Shown here: positions 11,824-28,083 of the stretch, in pieces
Numbering within the stretch: position 1 is the first letter of the stretch
Layout: the number at the start of each line of letters is the position of its first letter
NCBI GenBank assembly: GCA_043228905.1
Contig: JBHGNT010000022.1
Coordinates: 558,001 to 622,000 of the forward strand
DNA: 64,000 nt
Origin: Azolla caroliniana
Taxonomy: Eukaryota; Polypodiophyta
Reading direction: 5' to 3'
The notes under the pieces: model-generated
What the model saw: only the letters and a program-made list of their open reading frames with translations
Told to the model about the DNA's origin: nothing
The model's database searches: none
Made by a program: the position numbers and the translations under genes

Positions 11824-11973
11824 TGTTACGGGCATGACCATACTTTATCCATGTGTATAGAATACTACAATAAATTCTCACCACGGGATACGGGCATGAC
11901 CATATAATATCCCGTGGTGAGAATTTACCATAGTATTCTATACACGGGATATTATATGGTCATGCCCGTAACA
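11824..11973. mobile_element. Fold-back inverted repeat (possible MITE)
   Basis: Arms of about 65 bp (11824-11888) and 64 bp (11910-11973) are near-perfect reverse complements, both starting TGTTACGGGCATGACCATA at the outside. The 21-bp centre repeats part of the arm tip (TACGGGCATGACCATATAAT), so that sequence occurs three times. No convincing target-site duplication was found. Confidence 0.75.
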
Positions 11974-13070
11974 GACGTATACCCTTTTGATGGTGAATCG
12001 GGCGGAGATGGTTGTCGGACACCTCCGAGTCTCACACTCAATGATTAATTGAGTATTAAGCACGATATCTCTCTCACTCTCATAGACAATAAGAGTAATG
12101 AATACGTTTATTAACCCTCTTTGCTAAGAGGTCTAGCATGAAGAAGGAAGAGAGATTAGTGTTCTCTAACTAAACACTTCACTAATTTCTTAAGAGCTTA
12201 AGGGATACAAGGAGGAGAAGAAGCTCTAGCTCTTAATCAATAGGGAGACCTTTACGAATGGAAGAACCCTTACAAAGCCACCACAATGTGGTTTATATAG
12301 TATTTACATTTAGGGTAATGCCTCTTTAACACTTGGTTGCCCATTAGCTCCTTTTCCTCTTGTTAGCCGGTCTGCTACCCAGGATCGGAGTTGGACAAGT
12401 GTGGAAACGAGTCGGAGTCGAAATCGACAATGTTCGGAGTTGGACAAATGTGAAAGAGTCGAAGTCAGAAGTCAGAAGACAGAAGGAAATATGATTATTT
12501 GCCAAGTAGAAAAAATAGAATTAGTTAAAACAATTTTGTTATAGTTCTTGATGAACAAGGCAAGTGTAAATCTTGGAAGAGAGACTCTCGGATCACCTAT
12601 AAAAAGGACTGAGGGTCACAGTCTAACTTTTATCGTTCTATTAAATTGGTTTAATATAAGTTAGTTGTTAGTTATCTGTTGTGTCGGCTATATCATATTG
12701 TATGCTTAACTATTCTGTGTTTGTGTTGAACTTCTAGTTACCATATCTGCTAATTAACCATATTAAGCTAAATAGTCAATCATCAAGTACCTAGCAATCA
12801 GAGTAGTGTTCTCTGTCTATCAAGTCTTGAGTATAGACTAACACTAGCAATCCAATTTCCTACCATAATCATCTTGACAGAACGTTTGACCTATTGTGTT
12901 TGTTGGATACAACAGTCGGTTGTCGACAGATCAACACCTCTCTGCCATTTCTTCTTCAAAGTTCCCTTAGTCGTACTATGTCCTAGTTGGTGCACTCTTC
13001 TTCATAACCGATCGTGGTGCAATCCAAGTGGTGCAATCCTCTCGTTAGCCCATCTTTGGTTGCCTGTGTC
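11974..13070. other. Non-coding DNA, possible retroelement flank
   Basis: No gene seen. A TATA-like TATAAAAAGGA at about 12599 followed by TTAGTTGTTAG-type sequence looks LTR-like, but no second copy is present to confirm it. Confidence 0.35.
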
Positions 13071-13074
13071 ATCA

Positions 13075-15465
13075 TTAGCCTATCTTTGGTCTATGAGAGA
13101 GGGTTAGGTGACATTTAGTTCTAACTCGAGCAAATGTGTGAAAGATAAGAACTTTAGTTTTCTCTAGATTCACTACCAATACTCGTTGTGTGCAAAAGTC
13201 ATCTAAGGTATTAAGGTGCTTTTGTAGGTCGTGTTCAGACTCCAAGAGCAAGACTATGTCGTCTGCATAGAGTAAGAGGCTAACTTGTGTACCCCCAATG
13301 ACTACTTCGTTGCCTCCCCAAAAAGAGTCGATGATCTCATCAATGTCGGCCCCAAAAAGAGTCAATGATAGGGGGCAACCTTGTTTTACACCAATGGTGC
13401 TAGTGAAGCAATCAGATATGCCACATGGGCATCTTACACACCCAGAGACTTGCTCATATAAAGCATAGATGACCCAAATCATGTCATTTGGTATCTATAG
13501 GCTTTTAAGCCTATCAAACAACCACTCCCTAGGGACTATGTCAAAGGATTTGTGGAAGTCCACAAAACAACCATATAATTTCTTCTTGTGAGCCTTCGTC
13601 TAGTCAATTAAGCATCTATGTGTAAAGATATGGTCAATAGTGGAGAAGGCTTGTCTAAAGCAAGCTTGCTCGGGTGCTCGAAGACTTAAGGTTTCCATAT
13701 AATCGTTGGACCTCCTATGTTGTAATTTATTTATGACTTTCGTTACCCTAGAGGTCGTGAAAAGTGTCCCCATGGTAGGTCGAGGTGTGGGAATGGGTGG
13801 TTGGTTCCTGACGTGGTAGAGTCTCTCTGTATATGTGTGCCAAGTGTTGGGATCCTCAATGGATGTTTGTGGTCTTGGTTCCAATAGTCTCTTCCATGCA
13901 AGGGCGCAATCCCTACTCATGAGCATGATGTAGAGTTCCCAATATTGAGATGCTTCCCAAGCTCGTCTTTTACGATGTGTCATTTTGTGCATCTCTTTGC
14001 GAGCCTATACTAAGGAAATAGTACCACTATGTTGCGGCACTTTAAGTTGTCTATACAAATCTCTACAATCCTCATCATACCACCTATTATGTGGCATAGA
14101 CCCTATTTTATTGTGAATGGAATGTTTCATGTAGGGGAAGCTACTAATTATTGCTGAGTGAAGGATATGTGCGAGTTCTACAGTAAGGTTCTCTAAAGGC
14201 ATAAAGAATCAAGAGAGGAGAGATGGGCTTGAACATGTCAGGAGTAGATGTCAGAGAGCTCATGTATGAAACGTCTTGTGGTGTGAAGCTTTGGTTGACT
14301 AGAGTCGGTGGCGTTGGAGATGTCGCATTTTAGCTCAAAGTATAGGAAGTTATGGTCTGCACCAATAGGGTATGGGCCCACCCGGACGGAGTTAATCATG
14401 TGGGTAGCTTCAGGGTGTCCTATTAGATAATCAATTGTGCTTTCCCCTCCTCCATGTGGGAAACATGTAAGCTCTTCCAAGCCCATCCACTTGGCTAAAC
14501 CATTATATATGATCATCTGGTGTCGACTTCCAAGTTTGAGCAGATGATGGCCAAAGCTTGTGGTGTCCACACCGTGGTCTTTTGATCTATGTGTGATGCC
14601 TATGGCTAAAGGGTCGACATTCACTATTTCTAGGTTTTTATCCATATGAAATATTGTGCATTGTCGGGATTGGGTTCTCGCATTGAAATCTCCTACGAGG
14701 AAGACTTCCTCTTAAAAAGAATATTGCATTATGCATAGTATGAACCATACGTACCATACGTGCATTCACATTCATGAATGTTTCAATAATTCGTGTAAGA
14801 AAAACACCCTCAAAGAATGATAAATACCATACTTTTAGATTAACTATTTATTATGAGGTAAATAAGCCTAAAAAATGGAAAAAAACATTAAAAAAATGGG
14901 AAAAAAAAAACACAAGAATGTTTGAATAGCATTCGCATTCGTTTTCCAACGTAGGAAAACGAATGTTATGCTAGACGAACATGAATTTTACGTACTATGG
15001 CATTATGTCATCCGATAAAGGTTCGTATGGAGAATGCCCATGTCGCGCTCCTTCATCAACTAAACCCGCTTCTCCAACCATATTATAATGGGATCCTTTC
15101 GAGGGAAAGTAACAAATGACAATAAATATTGCCTGATCCTTGCTAGTGAGGACTTTCACCCACATAAAACGGGCTTCTGGGTCTGTCCTTAGTATTTCTA
15201 CCCTATTATGTATCTCTCTTTGAAACAATATTGCAAAACCTCCAGATCCTCTAGTAGTGTGTCGACGTGAGGTTTGTCTAAAAATAGACTCCCAACGAAA
15301 ACTTTCAACTCGTGGCAGTCCTCTATTTGAACTCTGATGTGTTTCTACTAAGAAAATTATATCAAATACCATCAAAATTTCCTCTAGACGGCCAAGGCAT
15401 GTCCAAAGTGCACCATTACAATTCCATAAAGTCATCCTAATTTTATTGTCTGTCACATGGGACAC
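13075..15465 (-). pseudogene. Decayed LINE (non-LTR retrotransposon) ORF2: endonuclease and reverse transcriptase
   Basis: On the minus strand the order is an AP-type endonuclease N-terminal part (15465-15008: MTLWNCNGAL, FLVETHQSS, RGSGGFAILF), then GDFNARTQ (about 14690), then the endonuclease C-terminal part (14645-14300: STIDYLIGHPEA ... IGADHNFLYFEL). Then comes the N-terminal RT region (13992-13600) and the RT catalytic part (13482-13075: GVKQGCPLSLTLF and YADDIVLL). Stops and frame changes separate the pieces, so it is dead. The endonuclease is split by the 14734-14999 insertion. Further upstream (15540-15700 minus) a FKDLESRITFFKRDQFF-like stretch may belong to the preceding region of the element. 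Confidence 0.85.
14734..14999. mobile_element. 266-bp hAT-like MITE inserted in the LINE endonuclease
   Basis: The flanking 8-bp duplications GCATTATG (14726-14733 and 15000-15007) are perfect. Ends are CATAGTATG on the left and the reverse complement of CATAGTACG on the right, close to the CATAGATTGA ends of the element at 8700-9547. Removing the insert plus one duplication rejoins the LINE frame, from DDIM directly into QYSF then GDFNARTQ. Confidence 0.78.
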
Positions 15466-16484
15466 ACGCCATCAATTGATGGCACGATCATTTATTATCA
15501 CTCATCCGTCTCAGTAAAAGGCGCAATGCCCTTCTTTACGAGCTTGCATGACTCATGTAATCTTGGTGAGGTCTTCATCTTAGTAGATAAGGTCCCCACC
15601 TAATCCTTGAAGAATTGGTCTCTCTTAAAAAATGTGATTCTAGATTCCAAGTCTTTAAACTGAAGGACTAAAGCTCTCTTCCTAGTAGTGTCACGTCCAA
15701 CCTCCAAGTTTTGGTGATTGGTAGGGCCTCTACGTACCCTAACATTTTCTCATGTGTGCATCTTCATAGGGAGATGCCCCCTCTTTGAGTCTAGTGGCAC
15801 GTACAAGTACAAGCACACACACCACAAGAACGCACTCTACCGAGCAACCCATGTATGCACGTAGGTAGGGGAGGACCTACAACTAGCAACAACAATGGTC
15901 ACACAACAGCAACGGCGATGACATTGTAGGTTGTGTGGCAGCAATAACAGACAGCAACCAACATCACATGGCAACAATCGACATGACGTGGCAATGAAAT
16001 TTGATGACACTATGCCACAACCCAAATACTAAATCACTTGAGAGCAATAGGGAGAGAAATCATATATAATTCGTGGAGACAAGAACTACATCTAAACATG
16101 TATGAAGATGTGACTTATTTTCAACAAGATGTTTACAAGCTAAATACACTCCAATGGGCCATTCGCATAGTTACATAATTACAGTATATTACACAAAAAA
16201 TCCTCCACAATAGATGTTGCAAACATCAGTCAAATGTATACAACAAAAAAAGCCAGTGGGGTGGCATAAAGGGAGCTACCGATACAATGGGGCCAAGGAT
16301 CATAATTGAGCTAGATTACATTCCTTCACCGTTTTTCGAGGAATGTTACAACACCCAAATAATCACTATGTTCATCCCCATACCCATATTATAAAGCTAC
16401 ACGATGGTGCGCACCACCGAAGCTGTGGCTTCTAGGTGAATAGTTGATTTCGATTTTTTGTCGCGGCAATTATCAATTAATATC
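15466..16484. other. LINE upstream remnant and 3' flank of the ABCC gene
   Basis: 15480-15800 is probably degenerate LINE sequence. 15800-16484 shows no gene; its right part should contain the 3' UTR of the minus-strand transporter that ends at 16485. Confidence 0.4.
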
Positions 16485-22512
<6,028 letters not shown>

Positions 22513-22571
22513 TGAATTATATTATGTCCCACTAGTGAGTCTCTCTCCACCACACAACCAACCTTGGATAC

Positions 22572-22720
22572 CATTACTCCTCATCACTACTCATCCCATA
22601 TATACTAGTTATGCACTTCACACTCGTAAACCATCTCAAGAATCATCCCACTATATGTATTAAGATCATTATCATGGAACATTACGAAATCTAGAGCTTT
22701 AATTTTCTTCAGTAGGGATA
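22572..22720. repeat. Dispersed repeat just upstream of the ABCC start, copy 1
   Basis: CTCATCACTACTCATCCCAT, then AGTTATGCACTTCACACT and a TTTAATTTTCTTCA-like end, reappears diverged but collinear at about 48455-48615 in the same orientation. It lies about 60-210 bp 5' of the ABCC start codon, so it may contribute to the leader or promoter. Confidence 0.65.
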
Positions 22721-22802
22721 TCATGAGGTAGCCCATATTTGTAATCATGATTTGTCTCATAGACTGCTCTTGGCCTCTAGTAGATGTCAATATATCATTC
22801 AT

Positions 22803-22840
22803 TCAATCAATCAATCTATCTATCTATCTATCTATCTCTT
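22803..22840. repeat. (ATCT)n microsatellite
   Basis: Runs of AATC then ATCT (AATCAATC...TATCTATCTATC) in the 5' flank of the ABCC gene. Confidence 0.8.
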
Positions 22841-23284
22841 CTTTATTGTAAACAATGCATTCTGTCAACCTTATATTTTACACCCGCATCATTTGTCTGC
22901 TGAGTTGCATCTTCGTTTTTATTGTTCATTTTGGCCTTTTGCAGACATTTCATTTCATTTCTCATGCAATGTTGTGCTTATAGAATCAATGCAAATCTTC
23001 TAAACTGCATGTGACTATAGGTGGATAGCATATCAACCAGAAGTGCAAAGCGCAAAGATGTTCTCTAAAAGACCATTACAAAAAGTATCTATGTTCCAGA
23101 GCTAGCTGCAGCCTGTGAGGAAATAGGAACTCCATAAAACTGAGTGTTGAGCCATCCTCCTCACACTCTCAGATTCTTTCCCTTTTGTATAAATGAGATG
23201 TCAAGTGAAATTTTTCTTTAACCTTCTAAGGGTTTTGATATATTACTCTATCCTTAGAGAGATGTTAGCACCATTGGTGTTAAG

Positions 23285-23528
23285 AAAGTAAAAGAAAGGT
23301 GAATAGATTGGATAGAAGTACCCAATCTTCCCGACCACACCTGAGCTATGTTCAAGACAAAGCCAACCGACCACTGACATCCCACACAAACGGATATTAG
23401 GATGAATAATACCTTGCAAGAGGCTTTCATCAAGATGATTAGAGGTATGGGATAGGTTGGTTATGTCTCAATCATAGCTCAAGAAGGTCAGGTTATTCTA
23501 TCCAATCTATTCATCTTTCTTTACTTTT
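23285..23528. repeat. Inverted repeat, possible MITE
   Basis: Arms of about 33 bp at 23285-23317 and 23496-23528 are near-perfect reverse complements (AGTAAAAGAAAGGTGAATAG against its complement). A second inner pair contains GAGCTATG and CATAGCTC. No clear target-site duplication was found. Confidence 0.6.
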
Positions 23529-23579
23529 ATTTGATCTATTGATTAGTAAAAGATTCTTAATAATTGGCCTCTCTCTCTC

Positions 23580-23700
23580 TCTATGGACGTTCAAAAATAT
23601 CTATCTATCTATGTGTGTGTGTGTCTCTCTCTCTATGGATGTTCAAAAATATCTATCTATCTAGCCATATATCTATCTATGTGTCTCTCTAAATTTGCAT
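23580..23700. repeat. Short direct duplication within CTCT/ATCT microsatellite
   Basis: CTATGGACGTTCAAAAATAT near 23581 is repeated as CTATGGATGTTCAAAAATAT near 23633, each followed by CTATCTATCTA. Confidence 0.75.
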
Positions 23701-25739
23701 GGGATATAAGCAAAAAGATCCAAAAGACACATAAAAGCAAAAGTGTGTGTTCCGGTTGGATGCTAGATATGAAAAAATGGTTGGGAAAATGAGACGCAAC
23801 ACACTTATTTCATGATGCATCAATAGCTTCCTTTGCGAATAGGGCCTTTTTTCAATGCCAATGTATCATTTGACATGGGAAAATGTGGATTTTCACATTT
23901 CACAAATTATATTACATATGTTGCACCTAATTACAAAACATATTTTTGTTGAGCAAGGATATAGCACACATCAATACATGTTAGAGCCCATCCCTTTGTC
24001 TACCATCCGAACTATTGCTTCCCTATTATTTAGTGCACACTCACTCACTTTAATGTGAGACAAAATGGTGGGAGATAGATGATGAAACAAGTTTGGGAGT
24101 CTAGGTATCATACTAATACAACACTCTGCCTTTGATGACATTCGATGATGGTTTTCACACATCTTTGACCAAACCCAATCCTTGCATGAAGTTCTCTCAC
24201 AATAACAATGAGTACTCTCAATTGCAACATTCATTAGTAAAGTTCTTGAACATCGAGAGTCACCACTCACTTTCACATGTATTATGTGAAAATATTTTAT
24301 TTTTTGGTCTCATAGATCATATTTGACCTCCAAAGATAACAACAAAATCTATCTACCTACCTTGCTCTCTAAATTCTTGATTTTCTTCCTTTTATGTGCA
24401 TATATATATATCTATGTAAACTTTTTGGGGTGCGGATGCTAATGAAAAGAATGCAACTTGGAAGTAATTTTGGTGTGCCCAATGACTTGATATGACCATT
24501 GATGGATACACACTAGAGGTCCAGTGGACTAGCTCATCTAAATTAAGAGAGAATGAACACAATAGAAACTAAAACTAAAACAGATTATAATTTATACCCT
24601 ACTTAGTGTTACAATAAAAATATCTTACTTGAAAGAAAAGCCTCAAATCGTGCAGGTTAAAGATACCTCCTATTAACAAAACTTTCTCAAAATCACTTTT
24701 TTAAACCTGCATATGCAAGACAACGTTCTTGTAAACATCAGAAAATCAGAAAAATGAAACAGTATATGCATTTGAGCTTTTGAAAAACATAAGAGATTTG
24801 CAATACAGAAAAAAAAAGAGCTTGTAAATAACAGCAATCTATGTATGCATAAAATATAGTAGAAAACAAATTCAGAAAACACACATAATACTCTTATCTA
24901 TGTATCTAAATACGCATTTAAGCTTCTGAAAACTATGAGAGGTTTTCAAGACAGGAAAAAAAATACATGCAAACAACAATCTATATGCATACATACTTAC
25001 ATACATACAGGATAGGAGAAAACAAAGTCAGAAAAACCCATACACACATGTATGTGCATAAATATAGGTATGCATTTAAGAATTTAAAAAATATACATAT
25101 ACAAATGGGAGAAACAAGTTAAGAGAAAATAAACATTTATGCATTCAAGTTTTTGAAAAACGTTGGAGATTTTGAAGGTAGAAAGAATAGCTTGTAAATA
25201 GCAGAAATCTGTGTCAGTGTGCTATTGATTCTGGGGATGGGGGGTGAGGAACAGAGGAAAAACAATACCCATTAATCCATTTAATGGCTTTTCAAAATAC
25301 TTCATGAATGAAAAAGCAATATTAGGCAATGCTGAAGCGCTTCCAAATATCAATAGTCTCATTAATAAATGTTTTTTTTTTTGTTTGGAAAGAAAGACAC
25401 GGGACATAAAACCCAGCAGGCAAGATTGAAGCTTTTTTCTAAAACAGGAAAAAGAATGAATTAAAACAGAGGAAACAAAAAAAAAACAAAAAAAAACGGG
25501 CAAAATGTTGAAGATTGGTTTCCTTTTTTGTTTTGGCAAAAAGAAAAAGAGGTTACAAATTTTTGAAGGCAAAGAGAGAGAGAGAGAGAAATGGTGCATC
25601 TTGAAGACACAAAATTTCTGAGTTGTCAGAGATGAGAAATTCAACTGAGACAAAAGAAATGGGGGAAGAAGAGCTTCCTATTTTTGGGGAATTTACCAAA
25701 TTACCCTCTTCCCCATATCTGAGTAATTACAAAAACTAC

Positions 25740-25770
<31 letters not shown>

Positions 25771-27380
25771 CCAATTCACATAAGAAACAGATTCTGACTA
25801 CATTCAATCGAGCAAATCTCATCTTAATTACTCGCCAAATCCTATGTTTATTATTAGCGATAATGAGCAAGATGGACAATTTGCCGAATCGATTAGCCCA
25901 GCATTCGCATCCGGCTTGATTGAACACATATGTGATTCGTGGAGTTCTTACCCTATAATTTGGCATTTAATAAACATTATCATTCTAGGTAATGTGCTTG
26001 CCTAAATTCGCAACATGACATTATTTCCTGAGGGGAGAACAATAGATTCTCATTATTCTATAGACCAGAATTGGCCTATACATCATATTGTGCTAGAAGA
26101 AACAAAAATCCAACAAAAACTTATGGTCTTCCTTCAAAGTTGAAATAAGTTACCAATATTGTCTATGCATGGGAAAGAAACTCAATCATCTGTGAAAGAT
26201 AATTCTCCACAACACTTAAAGATTTCGAAAAACAAACAAAGGACATGAAAGTATCGAGGCTTATAGCTACAGCATGATTTTACATTATAGCTATATGGAA
26301 GATTGATTTATAACTTGATATGGAACCAATGTTCTCAACCCCTATAGAGTGGAACAATTTACCTACAATAAAACTTGTGCACATCATTGAATTTTACCGG
26401 GAAGAAGAGGCAAACCTTCTGAAATTGAGCCAAGGATGGTAGGAAGAGTTGTGAAGTTGCAAAATGAGAATGGAGAGAGTGAGAAGGTGTGAGAGAGTGA
26501 GTGAGAGTGAGAGAAAGAGATTATGTGTGTGTCAAAATGAGGTCACTATATAGTTTTTCATTTCATGATGATCACGTTTTACGTGGACACCACACCACGC
26601 TTCTCCCAAGTCCTATATACCTCATTGACCCTTTCGTTAGCTTTCTTTCCTTGATGTTATTTTTTTTTCTTGCAACACATTGATTCCACATCATTATTGA
26701 ACCCATTTAAAGTTGTGTCTTTATATATTGTCTCTCCAAAGAAATGTCAACATCTTGTCTCACTATTGTTGGGCTGGGGACACATGGTCTTCCGGCCCCC
26801 AAGATTTTTAAATAAATATCTATTGACACAAAACATATAATACCTTCTTTTGTAGCTTGACTGACAATACATATCACTTTACACATGGTGTATCTCAGAT
26901 GAGAAAGTTCACTTACAACATATTGTGTCTATCTAGCAAGTATGCCTACTAGTATTGTAGGAAACTAAGTAAGGTCCATAGTCATCACTCACTATACCAC
27001 CACCAAGAAAATAGATATATGTATATGTATATGTATATATATATATTGACCTTGACCTTGACAATTACTTTGTCGAGTTGTTCTCCTTTCCATCATTTTG
27101 TATTTTGTAGCTGATATGGTTTTTTTAAACTAATGGAAGGATATGTTTTTAAAAAATAAAAATAATAAAAATAAATAAATTAAGAGTCCCTAGGAAAAAA
27201 AACACTTCAATTGATGGAGGCAAGAGTGTGCGAGGAGGATCCTTGGTGCAAACACAACCCATCATGTGTGCGACTTTACCATAGCATATTCTAGATACTT
27301 TGCATGATTCCACATACTCTACCTTTCACAATAACAAGCCCATACAACCTCTCACGAGGCACCATCCAAAATTTTATGTT
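23700..27380. other. Long intergenic stretch without a supported gene
   Basis: Read on both strands; no splice-consistent coding region or motif. Three diverged copies of a roughly 110-bp unit occur at about 24774-24885, 24914-25035 and 25146-25215 (GAAAAAC.T..GAGATTT...A.CA.AAATCT). Short frames at 25222-25653 and 25623-25919 are low-complexity. Confidence 0.5.
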
Positions 27381-27421
27381 AATATCTCAATCTGATATGA
27401 TTCATATCAGATTGAGATATT
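27381..27421. repeat. Perfect 41-nt palindrome
   Basis: Twenty-base arms (AATATCTCAATCTGATATGA and its exact reverse complement) around one central T. The right arm continues into sequence resembling the end of the 8700-9547 element, so the palindrome may be two transposon ends facing each other. Confidence 0.8.
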
Positions 27422-27866
27422 CGCATTTGTGGAAAGAGAGATTATAAAAAGGAACATTAAGAGGAGCTTGACACTAATAAAATTTTATAATAAATATAAA
27501 AGTATTCGTTTTATTTTTAATAAATAAATAAAATACAATAAAGGTTCATTAATTCCTCACTTTTTATTCTCTAAAAAATTATAGATATTTTTATTTTGAT
27601 ATTAAAAATTGGACTTCACACGAATCATATTTCTATAATAAATATACAAATATTCGTTTTTAAAAATTAATTAATTAATTAAAATAAAGGTTCATAAACT
27701 TCCCCATTTTTTATTTGACATTATAAAAGAGAGTTAATACAAATCATATGTATATAATTTATTAATGAATGATTGTTCTTTTTTTAGTGAATTAAATGTA
27801 TTTAAATAAAAAAATGAATTAATTAATATTTTATATATTTTTGTAAAACGAATGGTTCTATAATAT

Positions 27867-28083
27867 TGTAAAATGCCTCAAACTCTCTTCCTTCTTTCTA
27901 TTACATTTGAATGCTTTTATACACCTTGGTAATACATTCCAAGATACATTCGGTTATCTTGGCACACTTACCTCTAACTAACCTCTTACTAACTAACCCA
28001 AGGTCTAACTCCCCTAACCCTGGTTATAGCTACTTGGGTTAAGGGAAGGGTTTTGGCCTGTGGTTTTACCACGCGATCCCACA
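27867..28083 (-). repeat. 3' LTR of the Ty3/gypsy element
   Basis: 217 bp. It differs from the 5' LTR by three substitutions and one 15-bp length difference (TTTAGTGTAACTAAC present only in the other copy). Short for a plant gypsy element. Confidence 0.92.

Noticed and set aside
12590-12700. LTR with TATA box
   Set aside because: No second copy and no adjoining primer-binding site or polypurine tract.
25222-25919. Two overlapping open frames (143 codons minus, 98 codons plus)
   Set aside because: Low-complexity, poly-A/T-driven composition; no motif or splice context.
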